Shown piece after piece: positions 43,530 through 51,538 of a DNA stretch of 64,000 nucleotides. The DNA is taken from assembly GCF_013185185.1 (NCBI RefSeq), contig NZ_JAAZWE010000004.1:141758-205757 (forward strand). The letters run 5' to 3'. The notes under the pieces were generated by a model. It was not told where the DNA came from. It saw only the letters and a program-made list of their open reading frames with translations, and searched no databases. Both the position numbers and the translations under genes were made by a program. Position 1 is the first letter of the stretch; each line of letters begins with the position of its first letter. Origin of the DNA: Saccharibacillus endophyticus. Lineage in GTDB: Bacteria > Bacillota > Bacilli > Paenibacillales > Paenibacillaceae.

Positions 43530-44459
43530 ATGGAAACGGTGATCTGGCTGGCTTCGGCCGCCTTTGCGATATGGATTTACGAGCAGGCCCGGCGCGCGTT
43601 GGAACGGCGGGCGACAAACCGCGAGCGGAGGCTGCGCTCGGCGCTGGAAGCGTTGGGTTCGGCAGCCGCGCTGTTGGATGAAGCGTCGGACGCCCGGTTC
43701 GCTTCTCCCGCTCCGGGATGGGAATCGCGGCTCCGCGAGCGGCTGCTGCTGTGCCAAGGCATGCAGGGCTTTGCATCCGAGTTGGACGGTCAATTGGCCC
43801 TCTATCTGCACGGCGAAGAAAGCGATCGCCTGCCTCTGCTGCATGCGGCGCTGCATCGCGAGCTGGAACGGACCCGCCACGAGCTGGCCGTGCTGCTCGA
43901 ACAGGAAGAGCGGCCGTCCTGGGGCGGCGGATTCGTGCGCCTGCTCAAGCCCGCGCTCGTGCCCGCGCTGCTGGCCGCGGCCGGAGCGGCCGGCTGGCAG
44001 TTCGCCCGGGAGCCGGAGCTTGACGGCTCTCCTTGGCTGCCGCTGCTCCGCCTGGCTTCCTGGCTGCTGGCGGCTTTGCTTGCGGCACGGCTGCTGGAGC
44101 CGGGCTATCGGGCCGAACGGCCCGTCTTGCGGCGCGTCGTGCCGCTGCTGGCAGCCACTCCGGCGCTGCTGAACCCGGCGCTGGGGCCGGAAGCCGCGCC
44201 GTGGTTGCTCGCCGCGCAGCTGCTGCTCGCGGCGGCCGGGTTCGCCGCGCTGCGCCCCGTCGCCTCCAAGCGGCGGGAGCGCCCTTATGCCGGGCACTCT
44301 CCGCAGCTTCGCCCGGCTCCGGCGCAGCCGAAAGCCGTCCCGGGGCCCAGTGCCGGGACCGAACTGACCGCCGTGCCTCCGGGGCCTCGCGGCGCCCGCC
44401 CGGAAGCCTCGCCTTCCGGCGGCAATGCCGATCGGAAGGCGGCGCTGTCTTCGCGCTGA
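43530..44459 (+). CDS. Hypothetical GC-rich membrane protein (309 aa)
   Basis: The N terminus is one hydrophobic helix (VIWLASAAFAIWIYEQA) followed by a soluble region of about 110 residues rich in Arg, Leu and Glu. Then come four predicted helices (LVPALLAAAGAAGW, LASWLLAALLAARLL, VVPLLAATPALL, LLAAQLLLAAAGFAAL) and a Pro/Ala/Arg-rich tail. No family motif is recognised. GC content is even higher than the surrounding backbone. The start is METVIWLAS, with GAGGAAGG about 10 bases upstream; the ATG at 43500 has no site. Its tail ends near the terminator at 44536. Confidence 0.6.
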   Translation: METVIWLASAAFAIWIYEQARRALERRATNRERRLRSALEALGSAAALLDEASDARFASPAPGWESRLRERLLLCQGMQGFASELDGQLALYLHGEESDRLPLLHAALHRELERTRHELAVLLEQEERPSWGGGFVRLLKPALVPALLAAAGAAGWQFAREPELDGSPWLPLLRLASWLLAALLAARLLEPGYRAERPVLRRVVPLLAATPALLNPALGPEAAPWLLAAQLLLAAAGFAALRPVASKRRERPYAGHSPQLRPAPAQPKAVPGPSAGTELTAVPPGPRGARPEASPSGGNADRKAALSSR

Positions 44460-44535
44460 TTGCCGGACGCGACCGAAGATTCCCGTCGGGCCGGCCAGTC
44501 ACGTTTCTTGAACGAACGCAAAAAAGCCCGCGCCG

Positions 44536-44583
44536 AAAAGGCCGTTCCGATACCCGCAATTCGGTATCGGAACGGCCTTTTGA
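44536..44583. terminator. Bidirectional terminator
   Basis: AAAAGGCCGTTCCGATA and TATCGGAACGGCCTTTT form a 17-base stem. It separates the convergent membrane-protein and DUF4385 genes. Confidence 0.95.
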
Positions 44584-44607
44584 CGCGCCGGCTCCGCTCT
44601 CGCTTCT

Positions 44608-45063
44608 CTAATCCGTTTCGTATTTGGCTTTATGCTCGTCTTTCATGCGGAGATAATCCTCGTCGGTTTTCGCCTTTTCCCAAATTTCTTTGAAAATGGC
44701 GGCCGATTCCGCTTTCTGCGGATCGCCTTTGCGGATGGACAGCGTGCCGTTTTCCGCGTATTTTCGACCGCCTTTGTAGTTGGTATACCTCCGCGCGCGC
44801 GTGTAGCCCATCTGCAAAAACTTCCGCGCCATGTCCATGCCGACGAAGTCGTTTTTTTCTTTGTAATCCAAAAACATCGCGTAAATCTTTTCCGACGACT
44901 CCCGCGCGATATCCGGCGTTTTGAAACGCCAATGCGGCAGAATCTCTCCTTTGTAAGGCTGAACGAGCAATACGCCCTGTTCGCCTTTCCCGACCCGGTA
45001 CAATTCCGGCTTTTCTCTCAGGTCCAGATTTTCGTAATCCAAATCGTAATCGAATGCCTTCAT
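44608..45063 (-). CDS. DUF4385 family protein (151 aa)
   Basis: The sequence matches the DUF4385 pattern I know: FDYDLDYENLDLREKPELYR, GKGEQGVLLVQPYKGEILPH, WRFKTPDIA, FVGMDMARKFLQMGYTRARRY and KGGRKY. It is cytoplasmic and soluble, of unknown function; relatives occur in many bacteria and phages. The ATG has CAAGGAGG 7 bases upstream. It is downstream of the lactonase gene in the same direction, 75 bases away, so co-transcription is possible. Confidence 0.85.
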   Translation of the reverse strand: MKAFDYDLDYENLDLREKPELYRVGKGEQGVLLVQPYKGEILPHWRFKTPDIARESSEKIYAMFLDYKEKNDFVGMDMARKFLQMGYTRARRYTNYKGGRKYAENGTLSIRKGDPQKAESAAIFKEIWEKAKTDEDYLRMKDEHKAKYETD

Positions 45064-45138
45064 CGCTTCCGCCTCCTTGACGACAGGGCCGGCCGCCGAC
45101 CCTTTTATCGCTTTCGTCTGTCCGTCTGTCGTTCGTCC

Positions 45139-46203
45139 TCAGGATTCCTGAATTTCGGGAACGGGGCATACGCAAACCGGACGGTTGAAGTCCAGCGAAA
45201 ATCCCGTCGGCGTCAGGCTTCCGTCTTTTTCGCCGATCGCAAACGAAACGATATTCCCGCTATCCTGGTTGGCCGCCAGCAAATATCGACCCGCGATCGC
45301 GAAATGGCGCGGAACGCGCCCGCCCGAAGGCACGCGTTCGACCGGCGTCAAGCGTCCGTTTTCGAGATCGACGGCAAAAATCGAGATGCTGTCGTCGCCC
45401 CGATTCGAAACGTACACACGGCGTCCGCACGGCGACACGGCCGCGTGGGCGGCCGTATTGGCCGGATCGGCCGCCTGTTCTTCAGATAGCAGCGGCACGC
45501 GCTGAGCTCCCAGAAGCCGCCCGCTCGGCACGTCGTATTCCAACATCGTCACCGTGTTGTCGAGTTCGCCGGAGACGTAAGCCCATCTGCCGCTCGGATG
45601 GAACGCCAGCGTTCTCGGACCGGTTCCGGGCGGCAGCTCCGTGTCGTCCTGCTTGAAAAGCTGCTCGTCTTCCAGCGTGTACTTCACGATGCGATCGGTT
45701 CCCAAATCGGGCGCGAACAGGAATCTTCCGTCCGGCGACGCGACGAACGAATGCGGGTGCGCCCCTTCCTGACGATCCGGATTCGGTCCCGATCCGGTAT
45801 GCCGCACGCGGCTGGATTGCTCCAGGTCGCCGTGATCCCGGACCGACATCGCCACGACGCAGCCTCCGTAGTTGGCCGCGAGCAGCGTTTTCCCGTTAGG
45901 CGTCGCTTCGACGTAGCACGGCGAAGAACCCTCCGATACCTTGCGGTCGCGCAAATGCAATTCGCCGTTTTCCGGATCGATCACATAGGAGAAAAGCTCG
46001 CCGTGCTCTTTTTCGCTGGCCGCGTACAGATTTTGCCGGTTCGGGCTTACGGTGAGATAGGACGGGTTTTCGATGCCGCTTATGCCGGAAACGCGGCGCA
46101 TCTCCCCGGTGTTCGTATCCAGCACGCAATGAAAAATTCCCTCTTCTTCTTCGGAAGCATAGGTACCTACATAAAAATGCATGTCCTGTCGAAATGGCGT
46201 CAT
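45139..46203 (-). CDS. Lactonase family protein (6-phosphogluconolactonase-like beta-propeller)
   Basis: The 354-aa sequence shows the repeated propeller strands and lactonase motifs: HFYVGTYASEEEEGIF, ENPSYLTVSPNRQNLYAA, YVEATPNGKTLLAANYGG, GAHPHSFVASPDGRFLF, PRTLAFHPSGRWAYV, HAAVSPCGRRVYVSNRG. Relatives with this fold hydrolyse 6-phosphogluconolactone (Pgl/YbhE type) or related lactones. It is cytoplasmic. The start ATG has AAAGGAG 9 bases upstream. It is divergent from the ArsR-type gene at 46484, which could regulate it. The family is clear, the substrate is not. Confidence 0.9.
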   Translation of the reverse strand: MTPFRQDMHFYVGTYASEEEEGIFHCVLDTNTGEMRRVSGISGIENPSYLTVSPNRQNLYAASEKEHGELFSYVIDPENGELHLRDRKVSEGSSPCYVEATPNGKTLLAANYGGCVVAMSVRDHGDLEQSSRVRHTGSGPNPDRQEGAHPHSFVASPDGRFLFAPDLGTDRIVKYTLEDEQLFKQDDTELPPGTGPRTLAFHPSGRWAYVSGELDNTVTMLEYDVPSGRLLGAQRVPLLSEEQAADPANTAAHAAVSPCGRRVYVSNRGDDSISIFAVDLENGRLTPVERVPSGGRVPRHFAIAGRYLLAANQDSGNIVSFAIGEKDGSLTPTGFSLDFNRPVCVCPVPEIQES

Positions 46204-46483
46204 CGGTTTATTCTCCTTTATTTGAAGCCCGTTCGGGTAAACGGACCGTTTATATTACGTTTGCTCATTTATTAACGAGAACCTTTCTTTCTGAAACGAG
46301 CCTGCCGAAATTCGTCCGCATTCGACAGTCGAATCTGCCCAAGTTTGCCGAATTCGACGTTTTTCGAAACCGCCGGGCAGGATCATGCCTGCAATCCGTG
46401 CTTTTGCGCGCTTTGCATTATATACTGGTAGGAAGAAGATAAGTTATCGAACAGTTGAAAAACATTGCCATTTGGAGGAAGCC

Positions 46484-47413
46484 ATGGAACTCGATATTAC
46501 CGAACAATCGCTGCCCGTGTATGAAGCGCTCGCCAGCAAAGTCCGCCTCAATCTGCTGTCGCTGCTCGCCGAGCGGCCGATGAACGTACGCGAGCTGGCC
46601 GAAGCTTCGAATCTGAGCAGCGCCATTATGACGATGCATGTACGAAAACTGGAGAACGCGGGGCTGATTCGCACGGAACGCATGGCGGGCCGGGGCGGAG
46701 CGCGCAAAGTCTGCTCGTTGGCCGAAGATCGCATCGAGATCATTCTGCCGAAGGCCGGAAGCGATCGTCGATCCGTCCATCCGGTCAATGTTCCGATCGG
46801 CCATTTTACGGATTGGGAAGTGCACCCGACCTGCGGACTGGCGACGACGGAGAAAATGATCGGCCAGTTCGACGATCCGCGATTTTTCCTGTCGCCGGAG
46901 CGGGTGAATGCTTCCATTCTATGGTTCGGGCAAGGGTTTGTCGAATACCGCGCGCCGAACTTCCTGCTATCCAGCCAAACGCCCGAAGAACTGGAAATTT
47001 CGATGGAAATCTCGTCCGAAGCGCCGGGCATCGACGAGGAATGGCCGTCCGATATCACGTTTCATTTGAACGGCGTCGAGCTGGGCACCTGGACGAGCCC
47101 CGGCGATTACGGCAAACGGCGCGGCAACCTGACGCCGGCCTGGTGGCCGAACGACATCAATCAATACGGGCTGTTGAAAAGACTCAAGATCAACCGCGGC
47201 GGTACCTTTATGGACGGCACTCCGCTGTCTTCCGTCACGCTCGATCAAATCTCGCCTTCGAGCAAGGAATGGAAACTTCGGATCGGCGTGCGCAGCGAAG
47301 CCCAGCACGTCGGCGGCGTGACGCTGTTCGGCAGCGGCTTCGGCAATTACAATCAGGATATTTTGTTCCGGCTCTATTACCGGGATGCGGTCAAGCCCGA
47401 ATCGCAAGGCTGA
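46484..47413 (+). CDS. ArsR-type winged-helix regulator with C-terminal domain (309 aa)
   Basis: The first 85 residues are a winged helix-turn-helix: LASKVRLNLLSLLAERPMNV, RELAEASNLSSAIMTMHVRKLENAGLI in two parts, then an Arg/Gly-rich wing. The C-terminal 210 residues form a separate domain with motifs GHFTDWEVHPTCGLAT, NASILWFGQGFVEYRAPNF and WWPNDINQYGLLKRL, typical of the larger ArsR-like regulators that sense sugars or related ligands. The start ATG at 46484 has TTGGAGGA 4 bases upstream. It is divergent from the lactonase gene over a 280-base region, suggesting regulation of that gene and of itself. Confidence 0.85.
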   Translation: MELDITEQSLPVYEALASKVRLNLLSLLAERPMNVRELAEASNLSSAIMTMHVRKLENAGLIRTERMAGRGGARKVCSLAEDRIEIILPKAGSDRRSVHPVNVPIGHFTDWEVHPTCGLATTEKMIGQFDDPRFFLSPERVNASILWFGQGFVEYRAPNFLLSSQTPEELEISMEISSEAPGIDEEWPSDITFHLNGVELGTWTSPGDYGKRRGNLTPAWWPNDINQYGLLKRLKINRGGTFMDGTPLSSVTLDQISPSSKEWKLRIGVRSEAQHVGGVTLFGSGFGNYNQDILFRLYYRDAVKPESQG

Positions 47414-47499
47414 ACGCTTCTGCTTCGCGATCCCTATCCCGCTTTGAGGCCCTGTCCCGTATTGCGAACAGGGCAGGTCATGCCGAATCAAACGCAAAA

Positions 47500-47543
47500 A
47501 AACGAGCTTTCGGCGTCAGTCTTCATACGCCGAAAGCTCGTTT
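47500..47543 (-). terminator. Terminator that overlaps the end of the small coiled-coil gene
   Basis: On the minus strand ACGAGCTTTCGGCGT pairs perfectly with ACGCCGAAAGCTCGT and runs into TTTTTTT. The 5' arm is coding sequence of the 75-aa gene and the stop codon is in the loop. It also has T's on the plus side, so it could terminate the ArsR-type gene. Confidence 0.9.
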
Positions 47544-47743
47544 TGCAATGCCGCCAGTTCGGTTTTCGCTTGTTCGAATTGCGCTCTGAGTTCCGGTAAA
47601 CGTTCTTCCGGCACGTTTTGCGAAGCTTCGATCTCGGCCAGAAGCCGCCCCGCCCGGTCGTTCAGTTCGCCGATCCGGTATTCCAGATGCGCGATGTCCG
47701 AGGAAGCCCCCGCCTGCGCGCCGTCTCGCTGCGAATAGGTCAT
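47516..47743 (-). CDS. Small coiled-coil protein (75 aa)
   Basis: A 75-aa protein almost fully helical, rich in Glu, Ala, Leu and Gln with heptad-like spacing (HLEYRIGELNDRAGRLLAEI, LRAQFEQAKTELAALQNEL). No Cys or membrane segment. The start is MTYSQRDG, with GGAGG 7 bases upstream; a GTG two codons earlier lies against the site. Its last eight codons form one arm of a transcription terminator. Function unknown; small soluble coiled-coil proteins of this sort are common adaptors. Confidence 0.75.
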   Translation of the reverse strand: MTYSQRDGAQAGASSDIAHLEYRIGELNDRAGRLLAEIEASQNVPEERLPELRAQFEQAKTELAALQNELSAYED

Positions 47744-47813
47744 GAACACGCCTCCCGCTTGTTGGTTTTTCCCACTATATCCCGCCCTTTTGCGAAAAGC
47801 AAGCCGACCTATT

Positions 47814-47854
47814 GCGAAAAGCCGTTTTTCCTCGAAGGAAAAACGGCTTTTCGC
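47814..47854. terminator. Terminator after the sigma/anti-sigma unit
   Basis: GCGAAAAGCCGTTTTTCC pairs perfectly with GGAAAAACGGCTTTTCGC around TCGA, a stem of 18 base pairs, between the anti-sigma gene and the coiled-coil gene. Confidence 0.95.
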
Positions 47855-47869
47855 TCAGCACTCGTTGTT

Positions 47870-49306
47870 TTAACGCAGCAGTTCGAGTTCCGCCTGTTCT
47901 TTGTTCGTGTTCCAATAATTCGAAATCGTAAACGTGATCGGTTGAACGACATCTTTTTCTTCTATGCGGTACGTGCTTTTATCGATTAATCGGCCTTGTA
48001 CCTGCTCAGTCGTTCCGCTAACGGCGTACGGCAGCGAATAAGTGCGGCCTTCCGCATCGACGACGGTATCCTCGAAGCTGATCTGAGAGGCATCGCGATG
48101 GTTTTCTTCGCTGTACTCGCCCATATCCTGCTCGAACGTAAAGGCTCTTTCTTTCGGATCCGCAGATACGCTCAAAGTAGAATCGCCGCCTTGCAAAATG
48201 CGGCCTTTTTCCGTATCCACGACCAGTTTGAGCTGTTCGGGATCAAGCGCCGCGATGCCTTCGGCGGAGAGCACGATCGAATCCGCGTCCAGGCTGTTCA
48301 GAACGGCCGAGAAAATCAGCGTGCGCTGTCCGTTTTCCGACTGATCGTTCTGCTGGAATGCAGGGCTTTCGCTGCTCTTTTCCGAGCTCACCTTCAGATT
48401 CGGGGAATTCAAACTAAACACATGCTTGGTATTCGTGTCCGCGTAGGCATAATCCACGTAAGTGCCGAGCGGAGAAAGCATGACTCGCTGTATCTCGATC
48501 CGTTGACCGTCGATCGTCAGCTCCCGTCCGACTTCTACCGTTCGCGTATCGTCGAGCAAATCCTGCGCATCGAGTTCGAACGGAATATCGAAGCTGATCT
48601 CTTCCGCTTTTGGATCGCCGAATTCCCCGGCGTACGCTTCGGCATGGAAGACCGCTTGATCGGGATCATCTATGCCGGAAGCCAGCTTGTTTTCGATAAA
48701 CAAATATTTGCTTCCGCCGGGAGGCAGGACTTCGCCGTTACTCAAAGACCAAGATACGGCTTGAACATTGTCGAAGCTGACCAGGGGATTAGTCAAGCGA
48801 ACGACCCGGTCGCTGTCGTTGCGCAGCTCGGCGACCACGTACATTTTGCGTTTGTCCAGAGCCGCTCCTTTCAATGTCAGCGTGTACCCGTCTTTTTCCT
48901 GCTTTTCGCCTATCGCCTTCATGTGTCCTCTGTTAATCGCATTAAAAAACTTGGTTTCCATGCCGACGGAGCGATAATCGTCGATCGACAGGTAGCCGGA
49001 ATCTTCGTCCGAAGTTTCCGGCTGCCCCGCGGCGGCGGGATCCGACTGAACTCCCGCAGTCACGGCGCTCGGCGCAGGAGAGCTTTCGCCGCCCGGCAGC
49101 AGCGACGCCGACAGTGCGATGACGACCGCGGCAGCGGCGGCGAGAGTTCCCGTTCCGTAGGCTGTTCGGCGCCGCGAAGCGCGCTTTTTCCCTTTTCCGA
49201 TTCCTTGTCTTACGGCATCGCTTAGTTCCGTGCCGCCGATATGCCGCGATTCGCGTTCCGATTGTTCGGCGTCGCGCAGCAGCTTTTGTTCTTCATGATG
49301 GGTCAT
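47870..49306 (-). CDS. DUF4179-type anti-sigma factor (478 aa)
   Basis: A short cytoplasmic N terminus (residues 1-50, basic end KGKKRASRRR) precedes a membrane helix (about 52-72, LAAAAAVVIALSASLLPG) and a long extracellular region. Within it the DUF4179 block (about 120-220; YTLTLKGAALDKRKMYVVAE) and a second block (TIDGQRIEIQRVMLSPLGTY, about 265-290) are shared with three neighbours. It probably holds the sigma factor encoded 27 bases upstream at the membrane until a signal is sensed outside. The start ATG has GGGGAGGAG 6 bases upstream. Confidence 0.88.
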   Translation of the reverse strand: MTHHEEQKLLRDAEQSERESRHIGGTELSDAVRQGIGKGKKRASRRRTAYGTGTLAAAAAVVIALSASLLPGGESSPAPSAVTAGVQSDPAAAGQPETSDEDSGYLSIDDYRSVGMETKFFNAINRGHMKAIGEKQEKDGYTLTLKGAALDKRKMYVVAELRNDSDRVVRLTNPLVSFDNVQAVSWSLSNGEVLPPGGSKYLFIENKLASGIDDPDQAVFHAEAYAGEFGDPKAEEISFDIPFELDAQDLLDDTRTVEVGRELTIDGQRIEIQRVMLSPLGTYVDYAYADTNTKHVFSLNSPNLKVSSEKSSESPAFQQNDQSENGQRTLIFSAVLNSLDADSIVLSAEGIAALDPEQLKLVVDTEKGRILQGGDSTLSVSADPKERAFTFEQDMGEYSEENHRDASQISFEDTVVDAEGRTYSLPYAVSGTTEQVQGRLIDKSTYRIEEKDVVQPITFTISNYWNTNKEQAELELLR

Positions 49307-49333
49307 GCCGATCTCCTCCCCTTGTTCGCAGCG

Positions 49334-49852
49334 TCATAAAAATCCCTTCAGCTGCTTCAGTCCTTCACGCAGCCATGTTTTAATCGTGCCTTCCGGCTTT
49401 CCCAGAATGTCGGCGATCTGCGCCGAGGTCATGCCGTGATAATATTTGAGCATAACCGGATGCCGGTATTTGCTTTTCATTTTGCCGAAAGCCCGCTCCA
49501 GATCGATCCGGTCATGGCTCTGCATTTCTCCCGTCACGGCCCGCTCTTCGAATTCTGCCGTTGGGAACGACCTTTTTCTCCGCCTCAATTCGTCCATGCA
49601 GCAGTTGATCACGATCCGGATCAGCCAACTTTCGAACACGTCGGGATTTTTCAATTTTTTCCGCTTGATCCAAGCCCGGCATGTCGCTTCCTGTACGGCT
49701 TCCAACGAATCCGATTCGCTGCGCAGATAGCTGTAAGCGATCGAATACAGCTTGCGCTGCCTTTCGGCAACCTGCGCGAAAAACATCTCTTCCTGCACGT
49801 GTGATGACCGTTCTTTGTTTTCCGACTCGGTGTGCCCCGCCGTTTTCTCCAT
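49334..49852 (-). CDS. ECF sigma factor, module 3
   Basis: A 172-aa sigma-70 family protein with region 2 (YSIAYSYLRSESDSLEAVQE, WLIRIVINCCMDELRRRKR) and region 4 (YRHPVMLKYYHGMTSAQIAD, ILGKPEGTIKTWLREGLKQL). Such factors direct RNA polymerase to stress genes, usually including their own operon. The ATG start MEKTAGH has AGGAGGGG 4 bases upstream; the longer frame from 49906 has no site. The anti-sigma gene follows after 27 bases. It is closely related to the sigma genes at 53046 and 55253. Confidence 0.92.
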   Translation of the reverse strand: MEKTAGHTESENKERSSHVQEEMFFAQVAERQRKLYSIAYSYLRSESDSLEAVQEATCRAWIKRKKLKNPDVFESWLIRIVINCCMDELRRRKRSFPTAEFEERAVTGEMQSHDRIDLERAFGKMKSKYRHPVMLKYYHGMTSAQIADILGKPEGTIKTWLREGLKQLKGFL

Positions 49853-50047
49853 GTTCCCCCTCCTGTCCAGGCCGCTGCAGCGGCCTTCGCCGATCCTCCG
49901 GGTCAAACTTCCGACGAAAAGCCACCTTCGCCGCGAGCATTCCGCCCGGTATCAGCCTTTTGCAAAATCTGATGTCTATAAGACGTGCCAGCCGTCCAAA
50001 ACGATTGATTTATTTTAGGGAGTGTTCGAAAAGTCCGGAAAACGGCA

Positions 50048-50078
50048 TAAAAAAAGACCGTCTTGGACACGACGGTCG
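50048..50078 (-). terminator. Terminator of the orphan DUF4179 gene
   Basis: On the minus strand GACCGTC pairs with GACGGTC and runs into six T, 35 bases after the gene stop. Confidence 0.85.
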
Positions 50079-50112
50079 GATTTCCGGAAAAACGGTTTTG
50101 CAAAGTGTTTAT

Positions 50113-51453
50113 TTATTTCAATACGATATCCTGAGAGTCTCCGATCAGGTTCGGATAGGCTTCGATACCCAGCGTCAGCGGCTGCGGATAATCGCCTTTT
50201 TTAAAGTACAAGACGGCTGCGCCTTCGTCGCTGCCGCCGTAGGAATACGAGTGGCCGTAACCCGAACCGTCCGGCGCTTGCGTTTGTTCGTGCTGCTTGC
50301 CGGAAGCATCCGCGAATCCGAACGACAAGGAAAGCAGCGAAGTCAGTTCTTGCGGATCTTCGTAATTTTTCGGATCCACCCGGTACTTCAGCGTCAGCTT
50401 CGACACGTCTTTCGATGCGTCTTCTACGGTAACCTCAATCCCCGGAATCGCGGACGAAATCACTTTGTTTTTCTTGGTATCCACAACCAGCTTCAGCTCG
50501 TCTTTGCCCAACGCTTCGATGCCGTCGGCATGGAACACGATGCCGTCGGGATCGGTCAGCAGCGACTCGTTCGGGAATTGGAAAATGTAATCCGATCCGT
50601 CGCGGTAAGACGTGCCCAACTGCGGACGGGACGTTTGCTCGACGCCGTTTTTGCTCAACGTCAAGCCGGCTCGGGTCAAACGGAAAATTTCTTTGCTGTT
50701 GCTCTCGTCCGCGGTCAGCTTCACGTAACTCCGAAGCGGCGTAACATAGGCTTCGGTCACCGTCAGACGCTGACCGTCGACCGTAAGCGTTTGACCGGTC
50801 GCCAAGCGGCTTTCATGCCGAGCAAAGCGGGTCGGATCGCTTTGCACGTCGAGCTTGAGCGTCGTCAGCAGCTTGCTGTCGGGATCGTAGCCCGGATTCA
50901 GCGTGCGGCTGTAGACCGGGGCGGTCACGCTGAACGTTCCGACGGGACTGTCCGAAGCTTTCAATCGGAACGAAGCGTACCCGTAAACGGTACCGTCGAC
51001 CACGACCGAATGGGCAAGCCCCTGCGAATCGATCAAGTCCCGATCGCCGTTTTTGATCGAAAATCGGCTAAGTCCCGCTTCGGAAGCTTTTTCGCCGGTT
51101 AGCGTGTAAAGCAGCGTAAGGCTTTGGCTGTCGCGCACGACGCCTTTTACGTTGAACGTATAACCGGCTCCGCTTACGGAATCGTCCAGCGCTTCCACAT
51201 AGCCTTGATCCAACGCCGCGATGACGATCGAATCTTTTACCGAAAAGACATCGTTGCCGTCGACCGCTTCGCGGAAGACCTCGAAAGCTCCCCAATCCGC
51301 GGCCGACGCGTTCTTGTCCGACACGGCTTCGGCCGAAGCCGCATGCGTCGGAGCAGCCAACGGACCCGACAGCGCGAACAGCATGCCGGAGGCCAGAACG
51401 GCCGCCGTACCGACTTTCGCCAAACGTTTCGTGCTTTGAAGTCTTTTTCTCAT
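50113..51453 (-). CDS. Secreted DUF4179-like protein without sigma partner (446 aa)
   Basis: A basic N terminus and hydrophobic helix end in a signal-peptidase site (THAAS, about residue 38), so the protein is secreted rather than membrane-anchored. Behind it lie the same blocks as in the neighbouring anti-sigma factors: YTFNVKGVVRDSQSLTLLYTLTG, TVDGQRLTVTEAYVTPLRSY, DGIEALGKDELKLVVDT. It lacks the cytoplasmic sigma-binding part. It probably arose by duplication of the extracellular domain and may compete for, or deliver, the ligand. The start ATG has AGAGGAGGG 6 bases upstream. It stands alone between two complete modules. Confidence 0.85.
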   Translation of the reverse strand: MRKRLQSTKRLAKVGTAAVLASGMLFALSGPLAAPTHAASAEAVSDKNASAADWGAFEVFREAVDGNDVFSVKDSIVIAALDQGYVEALDDSVSGAGYTFNVKGVVRDSQSLTLLYTLTGEKASEAGLSRFSIKNGDRDLIDSQGLAHSVVVDGTVYGYASFRLKASDSPVGTFSVTAPVYSRTLNPGYDPDSKLLTTLKLDVQSDPTRFARHESRLATGQTLTVDGQRLTVTEAYVTPLRSYVKLTADESNSKEIFRLTRAGLTLSKNGVEQTSRPQLGTSYRDGSDYIFQFPNESLLTDPDGIVFHADGIEALGKDELKLVVDTKKNKVISSAIPGIEVTVEDASKDVSKLTLKYRVDPKNYEDPQELTSLLSLSFGFADASGKQHEQTQAPDGSGYGHSYSYGGSDEGAAVLYFKKGDYPQPLTLGIEAYPNLIGDSQDIVLK

Positions 51454-51538
51454 TTAAACCCTCCTCTGGATAATAAAAGAATTCAATCGCAATATTGACG
51501 GAGCAAACGCGCAAACGGATTTAAAAAGGCGGATTTTT

